This document shows positions 1 through 8,341 of a DNA stretch of 64,000 bases, piece after piece. Each line of letters begins with the position of its first letter. Position 1 is the stretch's first letter. The notes under the pieces are model-generated. The model had not been told where the DNA came from. It was given only the letters and a program-made list of their open reading frames with translations, and made no database searches. The position numbers and the translations under genes are program-made. The DNA comes from Flavobacterium cupriresistens (lineage in GTDB: Bacteria > Bacteroidota > Bacteroidia > Flavobacteriales > Flavobacteriaceae): NCBI RefSeq assembly GCF_020911925.1, contig NZ_CP087134.1, positions 434,001-498,000 on the forward strand. Reading direction: 5' to 3'.

Positions 1-205
1 TACCCAACGCTCCGACTAAGCCAATTACTGTTTTAAAGCCCGAACCCATAGAATTGAAAAAAGAGCTAGAAGAACTTTCGGTACTTCTAAAAGTACCGTT
101 TAATCCTTGAACTCGATTATTAGTCATGCCAACACTCGCCGCTATTTGAGTAAGCGACGATGATGCCATGTTTTTCATTGATATAATAAATTCATATGCA
201 TTCAT
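1..205 (-). CDS. Probable phage tail tape-measure protein, N-terminal part
   Basis: The open frame runs off the left edge of the window, so only the first 68 residues are seen, starting MNAYEFIISMKNMASSS. A Ser/Thr-rich stretch is followed by a hydrophobic segment (GFKTVIGLVGALG), a pattern common at the start of tape-measure proteins, which set tail length and carry membrane-active helices. The ATG lies only 5 bases after the capsid gene stop, so the two are cotranscribed. A capsid gene running straight into a tape-measure gene would be unusual, because connector and tail-tube genes normally lie between. The name rests on composition and context alone; another virion protein is possible. Confidence 0.45.
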   Translation of the reverse strand, partial: MNAYEFIISMKNMASSSLTQIAASVGMTNNRVQGLNGTFRSTESSSSSFFNSMGSGFKTVIGLVGALG

Positions 206-210
206 AAATC

Positions 211-1089
211 TTAAATTTTAGCAGAAATTATAGCACCAAGGGCTTTGTTTCTAATAGGCATAGCCAAAAACCTTTTATCAAAACCTACTATAGTAGCCCT
301 TTGCTCTGGATCATTAATACGCTCGTACATATTTACACTACCGTCGCACTTCATTACTTCCTCAGAACTAAAAGAAAATGAGCCGAAAGTTGTGTTAGAA
401 TCTGCTATCGCACCCCAAGGAAGTTTTGTTAACGTTGAAACATTATACTTTGGCGTTTTGGTATATTGCAAAATATTGAATCCTGCAAATCGGTTAGGTT
501 GTCCGTTAACAAAGTCCGTAATATCTTTGAAAGATTTTAAGTCGAAAAGAATTAAATCCTCTAAATGATTTGGGTCAAGCACTAAATATCTGTTTTCAAA
601 AGGAATATCTAATAAATCATATTTCTTTTTTAGTTTCAAAATATCCTCAGGAACTAATCTTTTAAATCCTTCTCCATTGTCACTTCCTGTAGTAATAAGA
701 ATAGGAGTATCTACTGTATTACTAGCGGGAGCATAAGCGTGTGCCGCTTTTTGTCCTGTTGAAGATTTTAATGCGTTTCTATGTCCGTAAATAACGCTTT
801 CTAATTTATCATAAGCCAGCTCTACCGTTTCAGGATTTCTAACTAAAGTGTTTTTAGTTTCGTAGAAATCCAGTTCAAGAGATATAGGCATGTCGGCTCT
901 CTCAACTATCGGAATAGGATAAGTTGTATTATTAATTAAGACCTCGGGGTCAAAACCGCAATCAGCTAAATTGATTTTGTCGTTTTCTACGTATGCAGTC
1001 ATGTCTTTTGCATAATTTAAAAACGATGCCTCAGGGTAAAATTTTTCCATAATTTGGCTAGTCCAAACTTGTTTATTCAATGTACTCAT
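211..1089 (-). CDS. Phage major capsid protein (probable)
   Basis: A 292-residue soluble protein without signal peptide or membrane segment. It follows the prohead protease gene by about 20 bases, the classic protease-capsid order of tailed phages and Mu-like elements, and its size suits an HK97-fold shell protein. The N-terminus (MSTLNKQVWTSQIMEKFYP) and the early acidic and aromatic region look like capsid proteins of Bacteroidota prophages. There is no obvious N-terminal delta domain, which fits the scaffold being carried by the upstream protease instead. The frame is intact. The assignment is by context and general resemblance, not by a diagnostic motif. Confidence 0.65.
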   Translation of the reverse strand: MSTLNKQVWTSQIMEKFYPEASFLNYAKDMTAYVENDKINLADCGFDPEVLINNTTYPIPIVERADMPISLELDFYETKNTLVRNPETVELAYDKLESVIYGHRNALKSSTGQKAAHAYAPASNTVDTPILITTGSDNGEGFKRLVPEDILKLKKKYDLLDIPFENRYLVLDPNHLEDLILFDLKSFKDITDFVNGQPNRFAGFNILQYTKTPKYNVSTLTKLPWGAIADSNTTFGSFSFSSEEVMKCDGSVNMYERINDPEQRATIVGFDKRFLAMPIRNKALGAIISAKI

Positions 1090-1108
1090 AATCTCTAATA
1101 TTTAAAAT

Positions 1109-2026
1109 TTAATTGTTATACTCTTCTTTAATTAGTTTGTTGTAAAGTTCTCGGTCGTCTTCAAGTTCTTTTGGAGCGTGTTTTCTATAATCTTGTAATG
1201 TCCATTCGCTTCGTGGCTTATCGGTAAGGTCGCTTAACTCTGTTTTTGTGCTTTTGTGACCCAAAACAACACTTTTTATTAAACTGTGGTTCGCTCGTGT
1301 AACGTCCTTATTGGTTGCTTCTGTAATAAGAGCTTGCAAATCTTTTTTTGTAGAAACAAAGTCGCCTTTGAAAGCCATCAACTGGACACGTTTTAAACTG
1401 GCGGGAATAATTTTTAGTTGAATTGCTAAACTTGTTAAATTTTCGGATTCCTCAGTCCTTTCATTTCCTAGTTCGTCAACCCGTTTTTTTAATTCCTCAA
1501 TTGCTGTGAAAATTTCATCATCCTTTGCATTACTTTTCAAATCCAACAGTTGAATAAGTTTAGTGTTCAAATCCGCTGGAGTTTTTAAGTACGTTCTACG
1601 GTATAGATTGTATTTTACGGTATTTTTTGATAACTCACTACTAACCCTAACCGCATTTGCATTTGACGGTATTGCAACGATTGAGCATTCAATAACGACT
1701 GATTTTTTAGCTACACCGTCGAGGGGTGGCTCTTCGGGAAATTCAACACCTAAAGAGGTAGCGTTAAGAAAACCGTTTTCAACTTTTTTCGCAATCTTAA
1801 TCGCCAACGGGTCATCCATATCAAAAACCGCATCAGCAAAAACTTGTGTACCTTTTACTGTTATGTTTTCCCACTTTCCAATAACGTCAAGTGCTTTATC
1901 GTGTTGATAAAACATTACTGGATTCTGTTTAAATCGGGTCAAATCCATTCCAGCGGTTAGAATTGAAAACCCGTAGCTATTTACACTTTCATCGTGTATT
2001 AAAAACGTTTGCTTTTTTACTGCCAT
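1109..2026 (-). CDS. Prohead protease fused to a scaffold-like C-terminal region
   Basis: Residues 1-130 match the HK97-type prohead protease fold: His42 in FYQHDK, Ser91 in NATSLGVEF (equivalent to the usual SIGF-type motif), and Glu113 in VIECSIVAIPSNANAV, the typical last strand of these proteases. Residues about 150-305 are helical and charged and end with a W-x-L-x-D-Y-R-K-x-x-P segment, as in Mu-like protease/scaffold proteins. In that family the protease cleaves scaffold and capsid during head maturation. It lies directly upstream of the capsid gene on the same strand and is intact. Confidence in the family is good; the scaffold role of the C-terminal half is inferred. Confidence 0.75.
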   Translation of the reverse strand: MAVKKQTFLIHDESVNSYGFSILTAGMDLTRFKQNPVMFYQHDKALDVIGKWENITVKGTQVFADAVFDMDDPLAIKIAKKVENGFLNATSLGVEFPEEPPLDGVAKKSVVIECSIVAIPSNANAVRVSSELSKNTVKYNLYRRTYLKTPADLNTKLIQLLDLKSNAKDDEIFTAIEELKKRVDELGNERTEESENLTSLAIQLKIIPASLKRVQLMAFKGDFVSTKKDLQALITEATNKDVTRANHSLIKSVVLGHKSTKTELSDLTDKPRSEWTLQDYRKHAPKELEDDRELYNKLIKEEYNN

Positions 2027-2084
2027 ATCATTTATATTTTTTACTATTATTAAAATTCCTTTTACTTTTTTATATTCTTAGTTT

Positions 2085-2309
2085 TTAAATTAATTTTTGA
2101 CTTTCTATTTTAGATAAAGTGAAATCTATTTTTGATTGTAATTTTTTGGAGTACGCAAAAGGAAAATTTATTATTACATCATCATTCATAAGTACGCCCC
2201 GCTCTTGGTTAATGCAAATCCTTTCGCCAATTGAAAAAACAGTTTTGTTTTTGGCGGTGCAATACTCTAAAATCATTTGAAGTTCTTCAAGGCGTAATTC
2301 TCTATCCAT
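2085..2309 (-). CDS. Small phage-element protein, unknown
   Basis: A 74-residue acidic/helical protein that I do not recognise. It lies 58 bases upstream of the protease gene and is transcribed with it. There is no signal peptide, membrane segment or metal-binding motif. Codon use is like its neighbours in the element. Its position between early regulatory genes and structural genes gives no firm hint of function. Confidence 0.5.
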   Translation of the reverse strand: MDRELRLEELQMILEYCTAKNKTVFSIGERICINQERGVLMNDDVIINFPFAYSKKLQSKIDFTLSKIESQKLI

Positions 2310-2460
2310 TTTGTTACTATATTTTATTACTTATTAAAATCTACTTTATAATTGTTTGATTGCCGTTGTTAAACCCTTTTTAATTGCTATTTATTTCTGA
2401 TTTAAACCACGTTTAAATTTTTGTTCGCATCGATTTGTTATTCACTTATTAAAACACCAA

Positions 2461-2482
2461 AACCGCCTTATTAAAGGCGGTT
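2461..2482 (-). terminator. Hairpin terminator inside the phage element
   Basis: An inverted repeat (AACCGCC ... GGCGGTT) with a short AT loop lies in the gap between the 60-residue and 74-residue genes. Read on the minus strand it is followed by TTTTGGTGTTTT, a weak U-tract. It could end the early transcript or attenuate it before the structural genes. Confidence 0.5.
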
Positions 2483-2560
2483 GGGTTGTGGTCAGAAGCT
2501 ATAATTACCGTGAGAAAGTTTTTAAATGTCATTGTGTTCTGTGATTATTGTTTTAGAAAT

Positions 2561-2743
2561 TTAGTTGAAATCATAAATTTCATTTTCCTCTATTCCTGAA
2601 TCACAAATTTGAATTTCAACGGGCGTAAAAACTGTTTTTGTATAGTAGGTCATTCCTAAAAGCTTATAATACTTAACATCTTTCACAACGCTTAGTTGTT
2701 CATCTAAAAAATGCTTAGTTATGGTAGTAAATGGGTTTTTCAT
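2561..2743 (-). CDS. Small phage-element protein, unknown
   Basis: A 60-residue protein (starts MKNPFTTITKHF) of unknown function. It is a complete frame on the same strand as the rest of the early region, about 60 bases downstream of the 104-residue gene. No domain was recognised. The short length and lack of any motif mean it could be a chance frame, but its placement in an otherwise gene-dense phage operon favours a real gene. Confidence 0.4.
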   Translation of the reverse strand: MKNPFTTITKHFLDEQLSVVKDVKYYKLLGMTYYTKTVFTPVEIQICDSGIEENEIYDFN

Positions 2744-2805
2744 TTAGAATGTTATTTTAGTTTAATTAGAGTTTTTTTTAATCGCTGATACTTATACCAG
2801 TTTAT

Positions 2806-3120
2806 TTAATTACCCATTATTTTTTTGGGATATATCGCTACGGGTTTTAATTTGCCTAATTCAACTCTACAAAGAGTTGTTTGAATAGATCTTGCATTTT
2901 TTCTAAATTGCTCTTGACGATTAAGTGCCATATCAACCCCTATTTTCATTTCTTCAAAATCAAAATCAATGCAATTAAACATTGTAATGATTGGCGCAAT
3001 TTTGCCATTTCTTAAAACAACGTTGGTTATTAATGCGTGAGATGGCGCTTTTAATAAATCATTATTTTCTTCGATAACTGGAATTAAAGCGGTGTTTTGG
3101 TTTTGTGTGAATGTTTTCAT
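2806..3120 (-). CDS. Small phage-element protein, unknown
   Basis: A 104-residue soluble protein with no recognised domain. It has a mixed alpha/beta look, a central acidic stretch (FDFEEMKIGVDMALN) and a basic C-terminus (KLKPVAIYPKKIMGN). It is preceded by a hairpin at 3170-3192 that separates it from the regulatory genes. Probably an early or accessory phage gene; no function can be given. Confidence 0.5.
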   Translation of the reverse strand: MKTFTQNQNTALIPVIEENNDLLKAPSHALITNVVLRNGKIAPIITMFNCIDFDFEEMKIGVDMALNRQEQFRKNARSIQTTLCRVELGKLKPVAIYPKKIMGN

Positions 3121-3169
3121 AATTTTGTTTTTCTAATTTTGTTAAAAATTCGTTTTTAGCATTTCTAAG

Positions 3170-3192
3170 GGTGGCTTTTAGTAGAAGCCACC
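3170..3192 (+). terminator. Hairpin with T-tract on the plus strand
   Basis: GGTGGCTTTTAGTAGAAGCCACC is a 7-8 bp stem followed on the plus strand by six T. It faces against the genes on either side, which are on the minus strand. It could block antisense transcription, or act as a structure in the leader of the 104-residue gene. Confidence 0.45.
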
Positions 3193-3242
3193 TTTTTTGT
3201 TTTTTATTAGTGTCGAACCCTGTATTATACGCTGAAAAAAAA

Positions 3243-3560
3243 TTACTTGTTTAAAATTTTAGTTTCTCTTTTCCTCTTTTTCAATTCAAATAAATATACT
3301 TTTGCAAGCATTTTACTTATGTCGGTTCTTTCAAAATCCTTCATTACCTTTTGGTTATGATAGCTTCCAAAAACTTCTATTATTAAATCCCTAATTGGAA
3401 ATGGTAACCTATTAAATTCGTAAAGTGTACTCATAGCACCCTGTCTTTCTTTGAATATTACAATACTATTAAGTACTTCTTTGTCAATATCTAAAAATCT
3501 AATTAGGTAGCTTTTTTTTATACATATTCTTTTTTTATGTAGAATATAAATGGGAAGCAT
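3243..3560 (-). CDS. Small basic phage-element protein, unknown
   Basis: A 105-residue, lysine-rich protein. Its first 26 bases overlap the end of the Ner-like gene, so the two are translationally coupled. The middle (FNRLPFPIRDLIIEVFGSYH) looks helical, and the C-terminus is very basic (ELKKRKRETKILNK), which suggests nucleic-acid contact. No known family was recognised. Internal ATG codons, one about 40 residues in, could be the true start, since the first 40 residues are unusually basic and isoleucine-rich. Confidence 0.45.
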   Translation of the reverse strand: MLPIYILHKKRICIKKSYLIRFLDIDKEVLNSIVIFKERQGAMSTLYEFNRLPFPIRDLIIEVFGSYHNQKVMKDFERTDISKMLAKVYLFELKKRKRETKILNK

Positions 3561-3762
3561 ATTTTTTGACTTTATTAATTAGCACTTCTTTTTCCTTAAT
3601 TATTTTTTTCATTATTAAGACTGTATTTTCATCATTCCTATTAAATCTAGACACGACTGTCTCTCTTTTTAAACCTAAAACTTTACTTAATGTAATATAA
3701 TCGCCAATTTCAATTTTTGATTTTATTAATGTCTTAATGTTTTCTATATCTTTTTGTTCCAT
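3535..3762 (-). CDS. Ner/Cro-like small DNA-binding protein (probable)
   Basis: A 75-residue protein, the first gene of the leftward operon and divergent from the CI-like repressor across about 100 bases. The segment TLSKVLGLKRETVVSRFNRND has the spacing of a helix-turn-helix. Position and size match the ner/cro slot of Mu-like and lambdoid control regions, where such a protein shuts down early or repressor transcription. A TATATTTG -7 box on the minus strand (3794-3801) lies 32 bases upstream of the ATG. Ner-like is my inference from size and position; no database match was made. Confidence 0.55.
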   Translation of the reverse strand: MEQKDIENIKTLIKSKIEIGDYITLSKVLGLKRETVVSRFNRNDENTVLIMKKIIKEKEVLINKVKKYASHLYST

Positions 3763-3792
3763 ATATTTGTTAAAAATTGAAATACTAACAGT

Positions 3793-3855
3793 GCAAATAT
3801 ATTACAATATGCAATATAAATTACATATTTAAATATTATTTTTAATATAATTTAC
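3793..3855. promoter_or_regulatory. Divergent phage control region with repeated operator-like sites
   Basis: Three copies of a similar AT-rich motif lie between the divergent repressor and Ner-like genes: gcaaatatattac (3793-3805), gcaatataaattac (3811-3824) and taatataatttac (3843-3855). The first overlaps the TATATTTG promoter box of the leftward operon (3794-3801). Two related copies, acaatataaactac (4408-4421) and caatatataaact (4428-4440), lie downstream of the repressor gene. The layout fits operators for one or both regulators. Confidence 0.5.
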
Positions 3856-3861
3856 TTTTTA

Positions 3862-4269
3862 ATGGATAAATCATTGATTATAAATGAAATAAAAAAACAT
3901 CTTGGATTCAAAAAAGATATTGATTTCGCCTCATATTTAGGAATAAATCAGAGTACTTTATCATCTTGGCATAAAAGAGGAAGTATAAATTACGAGCTAA
4001 TTATTACAAAATGTAAAGATATTGACGCTAACTGGCTTTTAACTGGAAAAGGACAAATGCTAAGGAAAAACAATAAAGAATCTTTAAATGAACAAAAAAC
4101 GATGTTTAAAGAAGAATTAAATTGTCAGGAAGTAGAACTATTGAAAAAAGATTTAAAAACAGCACAATCCACCTTAAAGGATAAAAACCAAATGTTAGAG
4201 GTGCAAAATAAATACATCGGGAAACTCGAGCAGGAAATAGAAAGTTTAAAAAGCAAAAAGAATCAATAA
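3862..4269 (+). CDS. CI-type phage repressor with coiled-coil C-terminus
   Basis: Residues 1-66 form a phage CI-repressor helix-turn-helix domain (Phage_CI_repr type): helices around DFASYLGINQSTLSSWHKRG and the diagnostic ending WLLTGKGQM at residues 58-66. In place of the LexA-like autocleavage domain of lambda CI, residues about 75-133 are a charged heptad-like coiled coil. It presumably dimerises and represses the leftward promoter, but cannot self-cleave in the usual way, so induction must work differently or need a partner. It is transcribed toward the element boundary, as the Mu c gene is. Complete frame of 135 residues. Confidence 0.75.
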   Translation: MDKSLIINEIKKHLGFKKDIDFASYLGINQSTLSSWHKRGSINYELIITKCKDIDANWLLTGKGQMLRKNNKESLNEQKTMFKEELNCQEVELLKKDLKTAQSTLKDKNQMLEVQNKYIGKLEQEIESLKSKKNQ

Positions 4270-4548
4270 AGAACAAAATAAGCTATATATAGCAACAAAT
4301 AAACGTTTTTTTTTACCTTAACCTTTGATAAACCCAGTAAAAACGGGGCTTAAATGGTTTTTCTTGTGTTATTAAGTGCCGTGAGTTTGTAACATTTATG
4401 CAAAAACACAATATAAACTACAAAAAACAATATATAAACTTGTTTATATTTTTATTGTTTTGTCTATCCAACTGTCCACCCAACTGTCCACCCTGTATAA
4501 AAAAACTGTTTTTTATGTGTTTTTAATTAACTAAATAAATCAAATAAA

Positions 4549-4572
4549 AAAGCCTCTAATTAGGAGGCTTAT
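4549..4572 (+). terminator. Terminator downstream of the repressor region
   Basis: AAGCCTC-TAATTAG-GAGGCTT hairpin followed by ATTTTATG on the plus strand and preceded by a run of A, so it could work in both directions. It lies about 280 bases after the repressor stop codon. Confidence 0.6.
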
Positions 4573-4980
4573 TTTATGCGTAAATATGCTTTAAGACCTT
4601 GTTACAAGTAATTTTAAGGCGTTTTAAGTGATATGACGTAATTCTTTTCATTCACACGTAATTAATCGCTTTTTTACTGGTATATAATAGACACTTATTA
4701 GCATTTAATTGGAAATTTTGTTTTGTTTCAAAATACGACCTTTTTTGTTGTGAAGTACTGATTTTATTGGAGTTTTCGACCTTTTTTATATTGTATCTAC
4801 TTAGAACTATTGTTTAATAGCCTATACAAGAATAAAATTATTTTTTTCATGTCAATTATTTTAAGTCATGCGAATATAGCTCATTTTCGCAATTATCTAA
4901 TCGTTGAAGTTCTTAAAACTGTGTAGAACGAAGTATTATTGGCGTTTTTTTACGAATTTAACAGTATCAAAAACAAAAAA

Positions 4981-5002
4981 GGTGTTCTGTTTCCAGAACA
5001 CC
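4981..5002 (-). terminator. Terminator of obg
   Basis: GGTGTTCTG-TTTC-CAGAACACC is a perfect 9 bp stem. On the minus strand it is followed by TTTTTTGTTTTTG, a strong U-tract. It lies 21 bases beyond the obg stop codon. Confidence 0.85.
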
Positions 5003-5023
5003 TTTTAAATAGTGTATTACTTT

Positions 5024-6025
5024 TTAGTCATTCAACATCTTCCAAAGTTTATCTTTAAGATCTGTTAAGCCTTGTTGTGCCACAGAAGAGATAAACATAT
5101 AAGGAATATCTTTGAAAGCAACGTCTAATTCTGTTTTTAATTCAGCCTTAAGTTCATCATCCAGCATATCGCATTTTGAAATCACTAAAAGACGTTCTTT
5201 GTCCAACATCTCAGGATTGTATTTTGTTAATTCGTTTACCAAAATATCGTATTCCGCTTTAATGTCCGGTGTATCAACAGGAACCAAAAACAATAATGTT
5301 GAGTTACGTTCGATATGACGCAGGAAATAATGACCTAATCCTTTTCCTTCAGCAGCACCTTCAATAATTCCCGGAATATCAGCAATTACAAAAGATTGAT
5401 AATCTCTGTAGGCCACAATTCCTAAATTGGGTTTCAAAGTCGTAAACGGATAATCTGCAATTTTTGGTTTTGCAGAAGTCAGTACAGACAATAAAGTCGA
5501 TTTTCCTGCATTTGGAAATCCTACCAAACCAACATCTGCCAAAACTTTAAGTTCCAGAATAACATCCATTTCTACTCCCGGTAAACCAGGTTGTGCGTAT
5601 CTTGGAGTCTGATTGGTTGAACTTCTAAAGTGCCAGTTCCCTAAACCACCTTTTCCACCTTTAGAAAGGATTCTTTTTTCTCCGTCTTCGGTAATTTCAA
5701 ACAGGGTTTCTCCTGTTTCTTTATCTTTTACAACAGTTCCTAAAGGTACTTCGATAAATTTATCATCTCCGTCGGCACCGGTACTACGATCTCCTCCTCC
5801 ATCACCACCGTGACCTGCTTTTACGTGTCGCGCGAACTTTAGGTGAAACAATGTCCAAAGACTTTTGTTACCCACTAAATATACGTGTCCACCACGTCCT
5901 CCGTCACCACCGTCCGGACCTCCTTTTTCAATAAATTTCTCTCTATGTAAATGTGTAGATCCTTTCCCTCCTTTTCCGGAAGAAACATATATCTTAACAT
6001 AATCTACAAAATTTCCCTCTGTCAT
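5024..6025 (-). CDS. obg: Obg-family GTPase
   Basis: A 333-residue GTPase of the Obg/CgtA family, which binds the large ribosomal subunit and links ribosome assembly to cell state. Residues 1-160 are the glycine-rich Obg fold, with many Gly-Gly pairs such as [12 protein letters not shown]. The G domain follows: P-loop GFPNAGKST at 169-177, switch I around [14 protein letters not shown] at 216-219 and SKCD (the NKxD motif) at 283-286. The C-terminal OCT domain of Firmicutes Obg is absent, as is usual for this length. The gene is intact and ends in a strong hairpin terminator at the phage-element junction. Confidence 0.95.
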   Translation of the reverse strand: MTEGNFVDYVKIYVSSGKGGKGSTHLHREKFIEKGGPDGGDGGRGGHVYLVGNKSLWTLFHLKFARHVKAGHGGDGGGDRSTGADGDDKFIEVPLGTVVKDKETGETLFEITEDGEKRILSKGGKGGLGNWHFRSSTNQTPRYAQPGLPGVEMDVILELKVLADVGLVGFPNAGKSTLLSVLTSAKPKIADYPFTTLKPNLGIVAYRDYQSFVIADIPGIIEGAAEGKGLGHYFLRHIERNSTLLFLVPVDTPDIKAEYDILVNELTKYNPEMLDKERLLVISKCDMLDDELKAELKTELDVAFKDIPYMFISSVAQQGLTDLKDKLWKMLND

Positions 6026-6037
6026 TGTTTTTAGTAT

Positions 6038-6171
6038 TCAGTCGCAGTCGCAGTTTTCAGCACAAATGTGACTGAAAACTGAAACTGAAAACTATTTTCT
6101 TTTTGTTTATGTATAGTTTAAAGTTTAAAGTTTCAGGTTTCAAGTTGGTATATCACACTTAACTTGAAACT
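6038..6171. repeat. Intergenic palindromes, CAGTCGCAG/GTTTCAAG family
   Basis: Two inverted repeats fill the gap upstream of obg. CAGTTTTCAG (6051-6060) pairs with CTGAAAACTG (6072-6081), and GTTTCAAGTT (6137-6146) pairs with AACTTGAAAC (6161-6170). The same words (CAGTCGCAG, TGAAACTTGAAAC) recur at 11039-11155 and 14478-14505, so this is a dispersed family and not a chance hairpin. Confidence 0.6.
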
Positions 6172-6203
6172 TGAAACAGAATAAAACCTAAAACAAATTC
6201 TCT

Positions 6204-7478
6204 TTACTCTTTTAGCGCTTTTACCAGCACTTTATCAATCTTTACGCCATCCATATCGATGACTTCTAAAACAAATTTTTGCCAGATTAATTTCTCCCCT
6301 TCTTTTGGAATATGAGAAAGTTCCGTCATAATCATTCCGCTTACGGTATTTACCTCGTAATCGTTTGTTAATTCGTCCAGCTCAAAATAGGTTAAGAAAT
6401 CGTGTAACGAATAATGTCCGTCTACCATCCATGAACCGTCTTCTCTTTCTATTAATTGGAATTCGTCTTTATAAAAATCAGACGCATCACCAACTAAGGC
6501 TTCTAATATATCATTTAAGGTAATTATACCTTGAAAAACACCATATTCATCTGAAACCATAGCATAATGAATTCCTGTTTTTTTGAAATTCTCTAATGCC
6601 TTGTAAGCTGTTGTTTGCTCCATTAAATAAGGAGCTTCAATCATAATTGCCGCTAAATCAAAATGATCGCTTTCAATATTGGCGAATATATTTTTTAATG
6701 TAACTATCCCGACAATATCATCGTAGTTGTCACTATATACCGGGTAAACTGTGTGCAAGTCCTGCAAAACCAGCTCTTTTATTTTGGCTTTATCTGCATT
6801 TAAGGGCAACATGTCTACCGATTTACGGTGTGTCATTAACGAATTTACCTTTCGGTCACCAATATGAAAAACACGTTCCACGATATCCTGTTCAATTTCC
6901 TGAACTTCTCCGCCTTCAGTTCCTTCTTTAATAATGGCTTTAATTTCTTCTTCTGTAACTTTCCCGTCTGCTGTGGGTTTAATTTGCAAAACATTCAACA
7001 GAAAATCAGTCGATGATGTCAACAACCAAATAAATGGCGCTGTAATAATCGAGACTATTTTCATTGGCATTGCTACCATTTTCGCAATAGATTCAGGATA
7101 ATTTAACCCGATTCGTTTTGGCAATAATTCCCCTAAAACTAAAGAGAAAAAAGTCAAAACAACTACTACAATACCAACTGCGACAGAATGCGCATATGGT
7201 TTTAAAACTCCAAATCCACTCACAAATATTTCAACATCCATTGTGATTTTATCACCCGAATAAATACCGGTTAAAATTCCGATTAAGGTAATTCCGATTT
7301 GAACGGTTGATAAAAATTTATTTGGAGAATTGGCCAGATCCAGTGCTATTTTGGCACTTTTATTCCCTTTTTTTGCTGCAGTCTCCAATCTGTTTTTCCT
7401 TGCTGAGATCAATGCAATCTCAGACATGGAGAAAACTCCATTTAATAGAATTAGAAAAAATATTATTAGTATTTCCAA
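6204..7478 (-). CDS. CNNM/CorC-type membrane protein with CBS pair (hemolysin family)
   Basis: A 424-residue protein of the DUF21-CBS-CorC_HlyC family. Residues about 1-190 contain four hydrophobic segments (DUF21/CNNM domain; FSMSEIALISARKNRLE is the conserved start). A cytosolic CBS pair at about 205-330 probably binds adenine nucleotides, and a CorC_HlyC domain closes the C-terminus (about 345-424). Family members are linked to Mg2+/Co2+ efflux or resistance; the gliding protein GldE belongs to the same superfamily, but nothing here ties this copy to gliding. The start is a TTG; no ATG occurs before the conserved first membrane helix, so the TTG is required. It sits between adk and obg. 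Confidence 0.85.
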   Translation of the reverse strand: MEILIIFFLILLNGVFSMSEIALISARKNRLETAAKKGNKSAKIALDLANSPNKFLSTVQIGITLIGILTGIYSGDKITMDVEIFVSGFGVLKPYAHSVAVGIVVVVLTFFSLVLGELLPKRIGLNYPESIAKMVAMPMKIVSIITAPFIWLLTSSTDFLLNVLQIKPTADGKVTEEEIKAIIKEGTEGGEVQEIEQDIVERVFHIGDRKVNSLMTHRKSVDMLPLNADKAKIKELVLQDLHTVYPVYSDNYDDIVGIVTLKNIFANIESDHFDLAAIMIEAPYLMEQTTAYKALENFKKTGIHYAMVSDEYGVFQGIITLNDILEALVGDASDFYKDEFQLIEREDGSWMVDGHYSLHDFLTYFELDELTNDYEVNTVSGMIMTELSHIPKEGEKLIWQKFVLEVIDMDGVKIDKVLVKALKE

Positions 7479-7687
7479 TTTGTAATTGATTCGTTATTTA
7501 ATAGTCGTTAAAATAATAATTTACAGTTCACCTGTGTTACCATCCGGAAGTCAAAAGCTAAAAGCTAAAAAAAACTAATTTTTCCTCCCAAAAAACAGCA
7601 ACCCGAAGAAGCTCATTTTATGGTATGGAAAAATAGTTTTTTATATCCCAATAACCCTCGGGATGTAACGACAGCCGGAAAAAGCTT

Positions 7688-8260
7688 CTACAAATTATCT
7701 ATAACTGACGTTAATCGTTCTGTAATTTCTTCGATAGTTCCAATACCGTTTACCGCATGAAACTTATTCTGTGTTTTATAATATCCAATTAATGGAGCTG
7801 TTTTTTCATTGTATTCCTGATATCTCACGCGAATTTTCTCTTCGTCCTGATCATCCACTCTTCCGCTTGTTTTTCCTCTTTCCAACAAACGAGCTACCAA
7901 AATTTCATCATCCGCTTCTAACGCAATTGTCGCTGTTACGCTTGAATTAATTGTTGGCAAAAATTTATCTAAAGCTTCCGCCTGATCTAGCGTTCTCGGG
8001 TAACCGTCGAATAAAAATCCCGCAGTATCCGGATGTTTTTTCACTTCGTCAATTAACATTGCAGTTGTTACTTCGCAAGGTACCAACTCTCCATTATCCA
8101 TAAAAACTCTTGCTTTTTTACCTAAATCTGTATCGTTTTTTAAATTAAAACGAAAAATATCTCCGGTTGAAAGATGTGTTAATTTGTATTTTTCTTTTAA
8201 AAATTCTGCCTGAGTTCCTTTTCCCGCTCCAGGCTTTCCAAATAAAACAATGTTAATCAT
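7688..8260 (-). CDS. adk: Adenylate kinase
   Basis: A 190-residue adenylate kinase (ATP + AMP = 2 ADP). P-loop GKPGAGKGT is at residues 8-16; the AMP-binding segment HLSTGDIFR and the DGYPRT motif are both present. The LID is the short form (GRVDDQDEEKIRVRYQEY) without zinc cysteines. I chose the ATG giving MINIVLFGKPGAGKG; a longer frame adds 12 residues not found in the family. It follows hpt by about 80 bases on the same strand, so the two probably share an mRNA, a common purine-salvage pairing in flavobacteria. Confidence 0.95.
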   Translation of the reverse strand: MINIVLFGKPGAGKGTQAEFLKEKYKLTHLSTGDIFRFNLKNDTDLGKKARVFMDNGELVPCEVTTAMLIDEVKKHPDTAGFLFDGYPRTLDQAEALDKFLPTINSSVTATIALEADDEILVARLLERGKTSGRVDDQDEEKIRVRYQEYNEKTAPLIGYYKTQNKFHAVNGIGTIEEITERLTSVIDNL

Positions 8261-8341
8261 AATAAGTGTGAGTGTTGCTTGACTTCTTATTTTCAAAGAA
8301 GTTTAAAATGAATATATAGTTGTGTGTTTGTGTTTTAAAAT

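Larger units (their letters stand above)
4270..5023. other. Non-coding junction between the phage element and the obg locus
   Basis: I see no gene in these 750 bases. They hold two operator-like motifs (4408-4440), two nearby copies of ctgtccaccc (about 4469-4495), a hairpin terminator (4549-4572), two direct copies of CGACCTTTTTT (4736-4746 and 4777-4787) and the obg terminator (4981-5002). The element boundary should lie in this stretch, probably right of 4600, but I cannot place it without an empty-site sequence. Confidence 0.6.

Noticed and set aside
245..568. Plus-strand open frame opposite the capsid gene
   Set aside because: Antisense to the capsid gene, with no start context or family resemblance.
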